A stretch of DNA of 46,513 nt from Bacteroidales bacterium UBA1769 (GCA_002314725.1 DCGV01000118.1:1-46513), one strand, 5' to 3'. Positions 24,132-32,878 are shown, counted from the stretch's first letter. Program-made: numbers and translations. Notes: a model not told the origin generated them from the letters alone.

Positions 24132-26000
24132 CTACTTTTTAAGAAGATCTTCGCTTCTGCGGATAAAGTCAGCCAATGCTTTACCTTTCAACATATTGTT
24201 GGATAGAAGAGCAAGGTCGCAAACCTGTTTCAGAAGTTCATTTTCTGCAGTTAATGCACTAACGCCCTTATCCCCCATAATATCCTTTATGATACTATTT
24301 TCAGCATTAACTGTAATATTGTAAGAGTCAGGCATTTCGCCATAGAAATTCATACCACCACCTATTGCGGCCATATCGCGATAACGACGCATGAACTCAC
24401 TTTGAGTTATCAAAATAGGCTGAGCTGTCTCTCCAAGATTCTCAACAGAAACCATATATTTATTCTCTGTAGGAAGGATTGATTCGAATACACTCTGAAG
24501 AGCTTTCTTATCATCTTCTGAAATCTCGAATTTTGTACTCTCTGTCTTTTCAATCAACTTGTCAATTGACTCAGAATCTACACGTGCGAATTGAACATCT
24601 TTAAGTCTGCTCTCCAACAAATTTACAAAGTGGGAGTCCAAAGGACAATCAAAGATCAATACGTCGTAACCCTTGTTCTTTGCCACCTCAATATATGGGA
24701 ATTGAGCCACTGCATCGGTAGCATAAAGCATGACTACCTTCTTATCCTTATTGGTCTGTTCACCTTCAACTGCCTTGCGATAATCTTCATAATTGAAGAA
24801 TTTGCCATCTGTATTCTTCAATAGAGCAAATTTCTCAGCACGTTCACAGAATTTGGTATCAGTCAACATACCATACTCAATGAACAGTTTAAGATTATCC
24901 CACTTCTCCTCAAATGCAGCCTTATCACTCTTCGAAATCTCTTCAAGGCGATCAGAGACCTTCTTTGTGATGTATGTAGAGATCTTCTTTACATTAGCAT
25001 CCTCTTGAAGATAACTTCTTGAGACATTCAGAGGGATATCTGGAGAATCAATGACACCATGAAGAAGAGTCAGGAATTCAGGCACGATATTCTCCACAGA
25101 GTCAGTTACAAACATCTGATTACAATATAATTGAATCTTATTCCTATTTGCTTCAATCTGATTCTTTATCTTTGGGAAATATAGTATACCTGTCAAATTG
25201 AATGGGTAATCAACATTCAAGTGGATATAGAACAGCGGATCGTCAGCCATAGGATAAAGTTCACGATAGAACTTCATATAATCCTCATCCTTCAAATCAG
25301 ATGGCTTCTTCGTCCATAATGGATCTACGCTATTTATGATATTATCCTCTTTTGTCTCCTCATATTTGCCATCTTTCCACTCTTTCTTCTTTCCAAATCT
25401 GATAGGAACAGGCATGAACTTGCAATATTTTGTAAGTAAGCCACTTATTCTTGACTCCTCTGCGAACTCTGATGAATCATCGTCAAGGTAGAGCGTGATG
25501 ATAGTTCCTCTCTCTTTCTTATCAGACTCCTCCATGGTATAAGCAGGATCTCCGGCACAGCTCCATTTTACAGCCTTTGCACCCTCTTTCCAAGACAACG
25601 TATTGATTTCCACCTTTTTGGAAACCATAAAAGCCGAGTAGAACCCCAATCCAAAGTGGCCAATAATGCTTCCTATATTCTCCTTATATTTCTCAAGGAA
25701 TTCACCGGCAGAAGAAAAAGCAATCTGATTGATATACTTATCAACCTCTTCCTCTGTCATACCAATACCATTATCCACAATAGACAAAGTCTTCTTTTTC
25801 TCATTCAAGTCAACAGAAATCAATAAATCTCCTAACTCTCCTTTAAATTCACCACTGGAAGCCAGTGCCTTCAGCTTTTGAGTTGCATCAACTGCATTAG
25901 CAACAAGCTCTCTCAAAAAGATATCGTGATTAGAATAGAGAAATTGTTTGATTACAGGAAATATGTTTTCCGTTGTAACTCCAATATTACCTTTTGTCAT
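24132..26000 (-). CDS. htpG: Molecular chaperone HtpG (Hsp90)
   Basis: Bacterial Hsp90, an ATP-dependent cytosolic chaperone dimer. The 622 residues include the N-terminal GHKL ATP site (FLRELVANAVDATQKLK, IVDNGIGMT, the IAFSSAGEFLEKY lid and GHFGLGFYSAFMV), the middle domain with the catalytic-loop region NVSRSYLQ, and a C-terminal dimerisation domain. It reads as a single-gene unit: the upstream intergenic stretch holds a palindrome 71-85 bp before the start and a 66-bp repeat element. No exact TAnnTTTG box is seen, which could reflect an alternative (stress) promoter; that is inference. Confidence 0.95.
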   Translation of the reverse strand: MTKGNIGVTTENIFPVIKQFLYSNHDIFLRELVANAVDATQKLKALASSGEFKGELGDLLISVDLNEKKKTLSIVDNGIGMTEEEVDKYINQIAFSSAGEFLEKYKENIGSIIGHFGLGFYSAFMVSKKVEINTLSWKEGAKAVKWSCAGDPAYTMEESDKKERGTIITLYLDDDSSEFAEESRISGLLTKYCKFMPVPIRFGKKKEWKDGKYEETKEDNIINSVDPLWTKKPSDLKDEDYMKFYRELYPMADDPLFYIHLNVDYPFNLTGILYFPKIKNQIEANRNKIQLYCNQMFVTDSVENIVPEFLTLLHGVIDSPDIPLNVSRSYLQEDANVKKISTYITKKVSDRLEEISKSDKAAFEEKWDNLKLFIEYGMLTDTKFCERAEKFALLKNTDGKFFNYEDYRKAVEGEQTNKDKKVVMLYATDAVAQFPYIEVAKNKGYDVLIFDCPLDSHFVNLLESRLKDVQFARVDSESIDKLIEKTESTKFEISEDDKKALQSVFESILPTENKYMVSVENLGETAQPILITQSEFMRRYRDMAAIGGGMNFYGEMPDSYNITVNAENSIIKDIMGDKGVSALTAENELLKQVCDLALLSNNMLKGKALADFIRRSEDLLKK

Positions 26001-26070
26001 AATTATATGTTTTTATTATTGTTCAATTAACGACATTAGCGTTGGACAAAAACAATACCAATAATAATAG

Positions 26071-26085
26071 ATGACATTTTGTCAT
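26071..26085. promoter_or_regulatory. Palindrome upstream of htpG
   Basis: ATGACATTTTGTCAT is a perfect 6-bp inverted repeat with a 3-base centre, 71 bp upstream of the htpG start. It could be an operator; no regulator is identified. Confidence 0.3.
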
Positions 26086-26154
26086 AGGAATAAGAGTTAA
26101 TAATATTCAGTCGTGGCACGAACATTTTGAAGTCAGGACCAATTATGTCTATTA

Positions 26155-26220
26155 CTCAAGTTTCGCAAGTAAATAATTTGGTAATTATCAAAGTGTTTAT
26201 GAGTACTTGCGAAAGTTGAA
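26155..26220 (+). mobile_element. 66-bp MITE-like element, copy 1
   Basis: The terminal inverted repeats are CTCAAGTTTCGCAAGTA at the left and its near complement at the right (15 of 17 positions). The centre contains a second imperfect palindrome TTGGTAATTATCAA. It is flanked by the direct repeat TCTATTA (26148-26154 and 26221-26227). It is 65/66 identical to an inverted copy at 32813-32878. It has no coding capacity. Confidence 0.75.
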
Positions 26221-26252
26221 TCTATTATTAACTCATGGATCACTTATTTTTT

Positions 26253-27311
26253 CTATTCTTGAAGATAATAATCTGAAACGCTCTTGATGCCTTTCGTTCC
26301 AAAATAGGAATCAACAATTACGCCTCTTACAGCAATGCGTCTTTTTAAATTATTAGGATTGGTAGCCAGCCCAAGTGACTCTTTCAAGGCATTTTTTGAC
26401 AATTCAACAGGACAGACATCTGCCCTTGATGATGCATTTTCATCCTCAGCCAGCGCCAAATGGGCATCAGTATCAAAAGGTGGCGTCATATTGAACTTAG
26501 TGCTGGTAATTGACGTCCCCACTATATAGCCCCATACCCATAGAGTATCTCCAACATGTTCAAATGCCGATGAGATAGTCATAGCTGTCTGAGCTGACAG
26601 TCCATTTGCCCCGCTATTATCCTCTCCAACAATGATTTTCTCATTAATAGTGGTAATCGTGGTATCTATTGAAATTGAAAAATTGGATTCAGACTCATTA
26701 TTCGAAGCATCCAATTGTAAGGTATGGAATTCACCTGCTTTTAACACCCTATTGAACAGTGGCTCATTATCAGCAATGAATTCTACATTCCCTACTTCAA
26801 AATACAGTGCCCTACTTTCAGTTGGTGAATATGTGATTGACGTCTCATTTTGCTTCAATTTCACACCGTCGGTTCCATATCTTTTTAAAAACCGGTCTGT
26901 ATATGACAGTGAAATGGATGCATTCGTCATTTTACATAAGAAATCAATCTCTGCACTCTGCCCATTCGAGACAACAATCATCTTTTCATCGCCATAAACA
27001 GGCTTCTCAAAAGCCGGTTCACCCATTATTTCTGAGACAACTGACACATCGTAAGTTCCTGCAGGAACTACAATCTCTTTAGGCCTTGCGCCATAAGCTC
27101 CATGGTAAATTTCTGAACCATTGACATTTGTAATAGTCAGGATAAATGAATTTGTATCAATGTACGATACACCTTTTGTAGCTATGACATCCACAGGATG
27201 AGCTATATTGAACAAAAGTCTTGCATCGTTTGATTCATCAATCTTCTGACAAGAAGTATATATCAAAAATGATATAGCGCATATTACTATTTTTCCAAAT
27301 TGTTTAATCAT
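26253..27311 (-). CDS. Lipoprotein with DUF4493-like and C-terminal OB-like domains
   Basis: 353 residues from the ATG at 27311. A lipoprotein signal ends in LIYTSC. Residues 25-190 resemble DUF4493-type modules found in Bacteroidota surface lipoproteins (FNIAHPVDVIATKGVSYID, EIVVPAGTYDVSVVSE). Residues about 240-350 resemble an OB-fold-like domain (AMTISSAFEHVGDTLWVWGYIVG ... RRIAVRGVIVDSYFG), similar to DUF6359. No catalytic site is evident. A GTG at 27344 is an alternative start with a GGGAGG directly before it, but the spacing is too short for that to be its binding site. It may be a surface or fimbria-like component; this is uncertain. Confidence 0.55.
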   Translation of the reverse strand: MIKQFGKIVICAISFLIYTSCQKIDESNDARLLFNIAHPVDVIATKGVSYIDTNSFILTITNVNGSEIYHGAYGARPKEIVVPAGTYDVSVVSEIMGEPAFEKPVYGDEKMIVVSNGQSAEIDFLCKMTNASISLSYTDRFLKRYGTDGVKLKQNETSITYSPTESRALYFEVGNVEFIADNEPLFNRVLKAGEFHTLQLDASNNESESNFSISIDTTITTINEKIIVGEDNSGANGLSAQTAMTISSAFEHVGDTLWVWGYIVGTSITSTKFNMTPPFDTDAHLALAEDENASSRADVCPVELSKNALKESLGLATNPNNLKRRIAVRGVIVDSYFGTKGIKSVSDYYLQE

Positions 27312-27368
27312 CTGTTTTAGTATTAATCCATATTTACGCCTCACCCTCCCTTATCAGCGATTACTCGA

Positions 27369-27376
27369 CAAAGATA
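27369..27376 (-). promoter_or_regulatory. -7 box of the lipoprotein gene
   Basis: The minus strand reads TATCTTTG, matching TAnnTTTG, 58 bp upstream of the ATG at 27311. The remaining sequence up to 27547 shows no gene or further recognisable signal. Confidence 0.5.
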
Positions 27377-27547
27377 TATCCGATTCATAAGGAATAGTCA
27401 CTATGGATGTAATGCCAGACGAAGAATTATTCTTTTCTAAAAAAAGAAAAAAATAATGTTACTAATAACCAAATTGTTACAAATAGGGCTAGCGACAATA
27501 AGCAACAACTATTGAAGTTCAAAGATGAATAGCAAAATCCTCCCTTA

Positions 27548-28681
27548 TCATTTATACGAAATGATATGATGGTTGGCAAGTGGGCTATTCAAAAAGTAGC
27601 CGGCTGCACCTGGAGCCTCAACAATTATTTGAGTACGGCAGAGATTAGGCTTTGATTCATTGGCAATAATCTTTCCTGGGATGCTCACAAAGGAGTCCAA
27701 ATCCGGTGACAGTCTGAAAACCTCCACATCACCAAGTGGGAGAATTGCTTTTATCGCTGTCCCGATGCCAGATTCAAAATGAGTTGTATATTGATAACTG
27801 CTTGCCATAGAAAGAGGCACAGTACAGTGTGCAAAAAGAAGACGGTCACCATCAATAGATGAAAGATTGCATTGAAAACCTGGACATCCTTTTCTCTTTT
27901 GAAGCATTACCATCGATAGTAGAGCAGGAATATCCCCTTCGCAGCTACTCGGAATGCCCTCTGCATTCAGTCTTGCAAGTGCAAGGCATCCTGTATTGCC
28001 TATGCTGTCAAGAAGATCGAAACACCTCAATGTCAATCCACCAAGATTATATTTTTGTATCAAAATCTTAAGTGCATTATATACTGCCTCGGAGCCTTCG
28101 AAGGATTTCATGTCGACGGTACTATCTTTCAGTAAAGAGATAAGTTCATCCATCGGAATGAAAGTCAGAATAGCATTGAGTTTATTTTTTGCCTTTTGAT
28201 AATCCACATCTGAAGCAATCAACCAATCTGAAGGGTTGCCGATAACACCTAACCTGATTCCATCTAGATCAGTCTCTGGAAGAGGTTTGATATAATTCTG
28301 ACCACCATCACAGCTTTTTTTATGATTGCAAAGTCGCTTGGCAATGAATGAAGCAGAGCCGTGAAGAATCTCTCCGGAACGTCCCTGTTGGCGTAGCCAT
28401 GCCAATATCTCCATTGAAGCTGCCAAAGAGTTGCTCTGTCCTGATGTCAGCAGCATCAGGTCTCCTTTAAGCTCTAATCCCTTGACAATACCTTCAGTAC
28501 CTCCTGTTCTGATAAAGAGAATGTCTTCATCGTGTGTCCCATAACTTGAGAAATCTGTTCCACAATAGATAAAACTCTGTCCGAGAGCCTCCTCAATCTC
28601 TCTAATGAATGGTTCATTATGTAGGTCTTCTCTAGCCTCAGAGTGAAGAGTTGAAGCAACTGAAAATAAAGCGATGGTCAT
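27548..28681 (-). CDS. L-fucose isomerase-related protein, function unassigned
   Basis: 377 residues from the ATG at 28681. The protein follows the fold pattern of the L-fucose isomerase group (COG2407): an N-terminal FIRTGGTEGIVKG ... LLTSGQSNSLAASMEILAWLR, the domain-2 strand IRLGVIGNPSDWLIAS, then a metal-site-like block IPSSCEGDIPALLSM and LLFAHCTVPLSM. The typical length is about 450-590 residues, so it is shorter than true sugar isomerases and the reaction is not assured. The open frame runs upstream across tRNA-Lys; that extension is rejected. No -7 box is seen between the tRNA terminator and this start, so it may depend on read-through from the tRNA promoter. Confidence 0.6.
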   Translation of the reverse strand: MTIALFSVASTLHSEAREDLHNEPFIREIEEALGQSFIYCGTDFSSYGTHDEDILFIRTGGTEGIVKGLELKGDLMLLTSGQSNSLAASMEILAWLRQQGRSGEILHGSASFIAKRLCNHKKSCDGGQNYIKPLPETDLDGIRLGVIGNPSDWLIASDVDYQKAKNKLNAILTFIPMDELISLLKDSTVDMKSFEGSEAVYNALKILIQKYNLGGLTLRCFDLLDSIGNTGCLALARLNAEGIPSSCEGDIPALLSMVMLQKRKGCPGFQCNLSSIDGDRLLFAHCTVPLSMASSYQYTTHFESGIGTAIKAILPLGDVEVFRLSPDLDSFVSIPGKIIANESKPNLCRTQIIVEAPGAAGYFLNSPLANHHIISYK

Positions 28682-28697
28682 AGTAATAAATGTTATT

Positions 28698-28736
28698 AAA
28701 AAACAAAAAGGGTTGCCCTTGTGGGACAACCCTTTT
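28698..28736 (-). terminator. Terminator of tRNA-Lys
   Basis: Minus strand: AAAAGGGTTG and CAACCCTTTT (10 bp) close a loop in which CCC and GGG can pair further. TTTTTGTTTTTT follows. It begins 2 bp after the tRNA. Confidence 0.85.
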
Positions 28737-28737
28737 G

Positions 28738-28810
28738 TGATCCGCTTGGGGCTCGAACCCAAGACCCCAGCATTAAAAGTGCTGTGCTCTACCAACTGAG
28801 CTAGCGAATC
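28738..28810 (-). tRNA. tRNA-Lys (UUU)
   Basis: The reverse complement folds as a full cloverleaf of 73 nt including the discriminator. The acceptor is GATTCGC / GCGGATC, the D-arm has AGCTCAGTTGGTAGAGC, the anticodon stem CAGCA / TGCTG closes the loop CTTTTAA with anticodon TTT, and the T-arm contains GGTTCGAGCC. CCA is not encoded. It has its own consensus promoter and terminator. Confidence 0.96.
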
Positions 28811-28820
28811 GAACGGGTTG

Positions 28821-28851
28821 CAAAAGTAGATATTATTTGTGATTAAACAAA
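28821..28851 (-). promoter_or_regulatory. Promoter of tRNA-Lys
   Basis: Minus strand: TTTG at 28851-28848, exactly 19 bp spacer, then TACTTTTG at 28828-28821. This is a full Bacteroidota consensus, 10 bp before the tRNA 5' end. Confidence 0.85.
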
Positions 28852-28886
28852 ATTTTTTTCGCCTTTTTGCAAAATTATCGGCTCAA

Positions 28887-29993
28887 CTACTTTCCCTGCA
28901 TAAATTCTAGTTGAGATGCCTGTTCATAGATACGCTGAGCACGTGATTTATTATATTCAGATTGTCCGTAAATCATATCAAAAAGATGATTCAACCCAAA
29001 TACTCCTTCACCTTTTGCAAGCACATGAACAATACACAAATCCTGTGGTCCCACAGTTGATGAAATAATATCAAGGTCTGTCCCACCTATCTGTAGCACA
29101 GCAAGTTTGAATGCATCTTCACTATAATCTTTCACCATCTTGTCTATGTCACCCAAGGTTTTGAACCCCATATTCTTAAAGACTTCAAGATATGGCATGA
29201 AAGTGTCTTGATGGATCTCTGCCTGATTGGTAGCTGCTATCTTTTTGTTTAGTTTATCAAAAGGCCTTAAATTCAAGTAATTAGTATAAGTATCAAGATT
29301 TAATGCCACTTGATCCAATTTACCATCGGCAACCAATGCTTGTACACTTCGACGATAATCGGTGATACTACCACGGATACGTGAGAACTCATCATCGGCA
29401 AGTTCCATCATACCGGCAAGTCTGTTGATATTCCTAATATACTCCTTCGGAATCTCAATAGCGCTCTTATAACCGATATCATGCTCCATATTAGCCCACA
29501 TATGTTGAAGAATCGTACGCATTTGTACTTCAAATCTTATCTCATTCAACATTGGTTGAGTCTCATCATAATATAACTTCTTAGGAAGACGGCAGATATA
29601 ATGCAGAGAGTTATATCCGAAACTGTCAAGATCATGCATCTTTCTTTTATCTACCGAGTTGGCCCAGTCTATTTCAAACAATCCCTCAATGATAGAGGCA
29701 ATCTTATCAACGTCTTCAATATAAAATGTAATTACTCTGACACCCAGAATATCAGTAATATTTGACAATGATTCATACTTGGAACCTTTCAACTCCAATT
29801 TGCCTGCCAAGCTGGCTTCCGCTTTAATTCTTGATTCACAAGATGAGACAACAAAATTAGCATTGTCAAGACACTCTTTTACCTTCTCCATCACAATCGT
29901 TTGCAAGTGCTTCATGACAGGAAGATTTTCTCTATATTCATCCAATATCATCTGACAATGCAGATCCAATCCATAATCTTTAATCTCGTCCAT
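28887..29993 (-). CDS. RelA/SpoT-domain nucleotidyltransferase (small alarmone synthetase-like)
   Basis: 368 residues from the ATG at 29993. The first 220 residues carry the (p)ppGpp synthetase fold: SRIKAEASLAGKLELKG, DILGVRVITFYIEDVDKI, the GYNSLHYICRLP strand and FEVQMRTILQHMWANMEHDI with the E-V-Q-M-R-T core. There is no HD hydrolase domain before it and no TGS/ACT domain after it, as in the small RelQ/YjbM group. The C-terminal 150 residues are an extra helical region of unknown role. It likely transfers pyrophosphate from ATP to GDP/GTP, though related enzymes can pyrophosphorylate other targets. The upstream TTG at 30017 coincides with the predicted transcription start and is rejected. 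Confidence 0.85.
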   Translation of the reverse strand: MDEIKDYGLDLHCQMILDEYRENLPVMKHLQTIVMEKVKECLDNANFVVSSCESRIKAEASLAGKLELKGSKYESLSNITDILGVRVITFYIEDVDKIASIIEGLFEIDWANSVDKRKMHDLDSFGYNSLHYICRLPKKLYYDETQPMLNEIRFEVQMRTILQHMWANMEHDIGYKSAIEIPKEYIRNINRLAGMMELADDEFSRIRGSITDYRRSVQALVADGKLDQVALNLDTYTNYLNLRPFDKLNKKIAATNQAEIHQDTFMPYLEVFKNMGFKTLGDIDKMVKDYSEDAFKLAVLQIGGTDLDIISSTVGPQDLCIVHVLAKGEGVFGLNHLFDMIYGQSEYNKSRAQRIYEQASQLEFMQGK

Positions 29994-30022
29994 TATATCG
30001 AAACTTGGTTTTAACAATCTTA

Positions 30023-30030
30023 CAAATTTA
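30023..30030 (-). promoter_or_regulatory. -7 box of the RelA/SpoT-domain gene
   Basis: The minus strand reads TAAATTTG, fitting TAnnTTTG. It lies 11 bp from the facing plus-strand box at 30042, so the two promoters overlap. Confidence 0.5.
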
Positions 30031-30041
30031 AGAAAAAAAGC

Positions 30042-30049
30042 TAACTTTG
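30042..30049 (+). promoter_or_regulatory. -7 box of the APH-like kinase gene
   Basis: TAACTTTG matches TAnnTTTG, with a predicted start near 30056. This rules out the in-frame start at 30047 and supports the ATG at 30083. Confidence 0.6.
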
Positions 30050-30082
30050 TATAGAATCAAAGGTAGACAAATTATTTTTATT

Positions 30083-30973
30083 ATGAAGCATATAGACATT
30101 ACAGAGTATGTAAAGAGCGGCGAGGGCGCCAATGGATCGAGCTATGATAAAATCGACGATTCTTCAATAATGTTGAAACTTTACAACACTGATTATCCCA
30201 CACAAACCATTTTTGATGAGCAAGAGGTGGCTCAAAAAGTATTTGAACTTGGAGTTCCATCCCCTCAACCCGGTGAAATAGTTACAGATGGAGAAAGAAT
30301 AGGCATACAATTCCGAAGAGTTGTTGGTAAGAGAAGCTACTCCCGTGCATTGGCCGATGAACCTGAGCGCGTAGAAGAGTATTCTCGCGAATTTGCCCGT
30401 TATTGCAAGAAGATACACGAAATTCAATGTCCGGAAGGGATGTTCCCATCAGCAAAAGAGCAATTCCTTCACATGCTTGATGTCTCAAAGACATATAACC
30501 CAGAACAAAAGGCAAAAATAAAGGCATTCATAGACAGCGTCCCTGACTGTACCACTGCTCTGCATGGCGATATGCACATGGGTAATGTCATTACTACCCT
30601 TCCAAAAGGAGCTCCAATGGACACACCTCACGAGGTCTATTTCATTGATTTAGGATATTTCTCATACGGCTATCCTCTACTGGACCTTGGCATGACATAT
30701 AACATCTGCCTGACAGCTGATGAAGACTTCCGTCAACACGATTTCCATATCACAGGAGAGCTGACTAAAGTAGTTTGGAAGTATTTCGTTGATGAGTATT
30801 TCTTCCAAGAGGACAAGCTGGCTGAAAAATATTTCGGGAAGGGTATCACCTTGGAAAAATTGAATGAGGAACTGGCAAAATTCAGTTGCGTAAAGCTGCT
30901 GTTAGTTGAATTCAATCTTGGTTTTTTACCGGAGAACTATCTGCCATTTGTAAAACGAACTTTCAATCTATAG
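30083..30973 (+). CDS. Aminoglycoside phosphotransferase-like kinase (TIGR02172-like)
   Basis: 296 residues. Kinase-fold protein with the APH/choline kinase catalytic loop LHGDMHMGN and the metal motif FIDLGYFSYGYPLLDLGM, preceded by an N-lobe with VKSGEGANGSSYD and IMLKLYNTD. It resembles the TIGR02172 paralog family described from anaerobes. The substrate is unknown; there is no sign it confers drug resistance. It converges on the ABC-F gene with 4 bp between stops. Confidence 0.8.
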   Translation: MKHIDITEYVKSGEGANGSSYDKIDDSSIMLKLYNTDYPTQTIFDEQEVAQKVFELGVPSPQPGEIVTDGERIGIQFRRVVGKRSYSRALADEPERVEEYSREFARYCKKIHEIQCPEGMFPSAKEQFLHMLDVSKTYNPEQKAKIKAFIDSVPDCTTALHGDMHMGNVITTLPKGAPMDTPHEVYFIDLGYFSYGYPLLDLGMTYNICLTADEDFRQHDFHITGELTKVVWKYFVDEYFFQEDKLAEKYFGKGITLEKLNEELAKFSCVKLLLVEFNLGFLPENYLPFVKRTFNL

Positions 30974-30977
30974 GGAA

Positions 30978-32702
30978 TTACTCAATACACGACAATTCCA
31001 ACCAACGCAATTCAGCAATATCAAGTTCATCCTTTATCTCTTGAAAGCGGGCTGAAGCTTTGGAAATTTCATCATAAGAAGCCGAGCCGGAGGCAAGAAC
31101 AGCCTCTATCTCGGCTCTCTCTTTTGTCAATATCGCGATTCTTGAGTCCAGTTCTTCAAACTCACGTTTCTCCTTATATGACATTTTTCTTGGCGAAGGT
31201 TCACCTAAGAATGTTTTCGTTTTGACCGGTTGATCAAGCTGAGCTTTATCCTCTTTTCTCTTATCAGCTTTCAAGTCCTCCATGAATGATCGATATTCGG
31301 AGTAACCACCGATAAAGTCTTTGATTATCCCTTCCCCACAGAAAACCAAAAGATGATCTACCAGTCTATCTAGAAAATGTCTGTCGTGAGTTACTATTAT
31401 CAAACTGCCTTTGAATTCCAAAAGATACTCTTCAAGGACATTCAGGGTAACAATATCAAGGTCATTTGTAGGTTCATCAAGTATGAGAAGATTTGGATTC
31501 TGCATCAATACCGTCAATAGATAAAGTCTTCGTTTCTCTCCACCGGACAAACGAGCTATCTTACTTGAGAACATATCATGTGGGAAGAGGAACTGCCCAA
31601 GAAGATGTGTATCAGGAACAACATCCAATACTGTATCTTCCGGATTGAATTCCATTCCTTGCTGACGGTAGAATCCAATCTTCAAGGATTCGCCTCTCTC
31701 TATTGAATCCAAATTACTATCCGCCAGGAGATTCAAGAATGTAGTCTTGCCTATGCCGTTAGCACCGACAATACCTACTCTTTCAAATCTTTGAAAATTG
31801 TAAGTAAAATGACTTATTACCGGCTTCCCATCCCATTCATAATTTAAATCCTTGCAATCAATCACCTTGCTGCCCAATCTTGTTCCTTTAGAGATCTCAT
31901 CCATAGAGACCTGTTTAACAATATAAGATTGGTCAGCTCTATCCTTCAACTCCCAGAATGCCTGTTTTCTATACTTAGCCTTTCCACTTCTAGCACATGG
32001 AGTAGCATGCATCCACTCCAGTTCCCGCCTTAAGATATTACGAACCTTATCTGTCTGCGCATTATAATTACTGATGCGTTCATCTCTTTTCTCAAGATAA
32101 TTCTCATAATCACCGCGATATATATAGATATTGCCATGATCCATCTCCATCACTGTATTACATACTCGGTCAAGGAAATACCTGTCATGAGTAACCATAA
32201 ACAATGTACAGCGAGAGCGTTTCAGCCAACTTTCCAAATATTCGATACCTTCAACATCAATATGGTTTGTCGGCTCATCCATTATTAGGAAATCGGCATC
32301 CCTTGACAACAGATCGGCTAAGGCGACACGCTTGACCTCTCCACCCGAAAGATCAGACATCTTGCGGGAGGGTTCAAGTTCAAGTTCGGAAAGAATCCTC
32401 TTTATCCTCAATTCCCTTTCGAAATCACCATCAAATATTTGTTGTTCAATGGTATTCGCTGGATTGAAATCATACTCCTGTTCCAGAAAGGCTATTCTGA
32501 TATCTTTAAGGAATTTAATACTGCCGCCCGTATCAGATTTATCATTACCTGCGAGTATTCTCAATAGAGAAGTCTTTCCTGTACCATTAGGAGCAACCAA
32601 AGCAATTTTATCCCCTTCATTTATATTGAATGAGATATTTTCAAACAAGACCTTTGGCCCGTATGATTTTGATAGATTCTCTACTTGAAGAAAAGATGGC
32701 AT
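30978..32702 (-). CDS. ABC-F family ATPase (Uup-like)
   Basis: 574 residues with two ABC domains and no membrane segment. Domain 1: Walker A APNGTGKTSLLR, signature LSGGEVKRVALADLL, Walker B FLIMDEPTNHID. Domain 2: GANGIGKTTFLN, LSGGEKRRLYLL, LLILDEPTNDLD. The inter-domain linker of about 80 residues is typical of ABC-F translation factors, and the C-terminal coiled coil (residues 505-570) resembles Uup. These proteins act on the ribosome. The leader contains a 4-codon ORF and a small hairpin. Confidence 0.9.
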   Translation of the reverse strand: MPSFLQVENLSKSYGPKVLFENISFNINEGDKIALVAPNGTGKTSLLRILAGNDKSDTGGSIKFLKDIRIAFLEQEYDFNPANTIEQQIFDGDFERELRIKRILSELELEPSRKMSDLSGGEVKRVALADLLSRDADFLIMDEPTNHIDVEGIEYLESWLKRSRCTLFMVTHDRYFLDRVCNTVMEMDHGNIYIYRGDYENYLEKRDERISNYNAQTDKVRNILRRELEWMHATPCARSGKAKYRKQAFWELKDRADQSYIVKQVSMDEISKGTRLGSKVIDCKDLNYEWDGKPVISHFTYNFQRFERVGIVGANGIGKTTFLNLLADSNLDSIERGESLKIGFYRQQGMEFNPEDTVLDVVPDTHLLGQFLFPHDMFSSKIARLSGGEKRRLYLLTVLMQNPNLLILDEPTNDLDIVTLNVLEEYLLEFKGSLIIVTHDRHFLDRLVDHLLVFCGEGIIKDFIGGYSEYRSFMEDLKADKRKEDKAQLDQPVKTKTFLGEPSPRKMSYKEKREFEELDSRIAILTKERAEIEAVLASGSASYDEISKASARFQEIKDELDIAELRWLELSCIE

Positions 32703-32714
32703 CGGTTATAATAG

Positions 32715-32754
32715 ATCTCTTAGAAAGAGATATTTAAGATTAATAAAGTTTCAT
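32715..32754 (-). promoter_or_regulatory. Leader of the ABC-F gene: 4-codon ORF and small hairpin
   Basis: Minus strand: ATG at 32754 opens a MKLY-stop ORF ending at 32740. It is followed by hairpin ATCTCTT/AAGAGAT (32715-32731) with a 3-base loop, 12 bp before the start codon. ABC-F genes are sometimes controlled by such leaders, but this could be chance. Confidence 0.25.
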
Positions 32755-32771
32755 TTACTAATAATCATTTA

Positions 32772-32779
32772 CAAATATA
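32772..32779 (-). promoter_or_regulatory. Possible -7 box of the ABC-F gene
   Basis: The minus strand reads TATATTTG, fitting TAnnTTTG, 70 bp before the start codon; no -33 TTTG at the usual spacing. Confidence 0.4.
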
Positions 32780-32812
32780 CGCATTATTAACCTATGATTT
32801 CTTTTTAAGTAA

Positions 32813-32878
32813 TTCAACTTTCGCAAGTACTCATAAACACTTTGATAATTACCAAATTAGTTACTTGCGAAACTTGAG
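32813..32878 (-). mobile_element. 66-bp MITE-like element, copy 2 (inverted)
   Basis: The reverse complement of this copy matches the copy at 26155-26220 in 65 of 66 positions; the only difference is C for A at element base 19. It is flanked by the 8-bp direct repeat TTAAGTAA (32805-32812 and 32879-32886). It lies in the divergent spacer between the ABC-F gene and the outer-membrane protein gene. Confidence 0.8.

Noticed and set aside
28682..28795. N-terminal extension of the fucose-isomerase-like gene across tRNA-Lys
   Set aside because: The extension is the tRNA and its terminator translated by chance; the gene is taken to start at 28681.
28738..28810. tRNA-Lys as integration site of a genomic island
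   Set aside because: No integrase and no duplicated tRNA 3' end were seen; the flanking genes look ordinary.
30083..30973. Aminoglycoside resistance gene
   Set aside because: Only the general APH kinase fold is shared; the sequence resembles a broad family of unknown substrate, and the context is housekeeping.
32715..32754. Drug-responsive attenuator of the ABC-F gene
   Set aside because: The 4-codon ORF and 7-bp hairpin without a T run are too weak to claim a mechanism; listed only as a low-confidence site.
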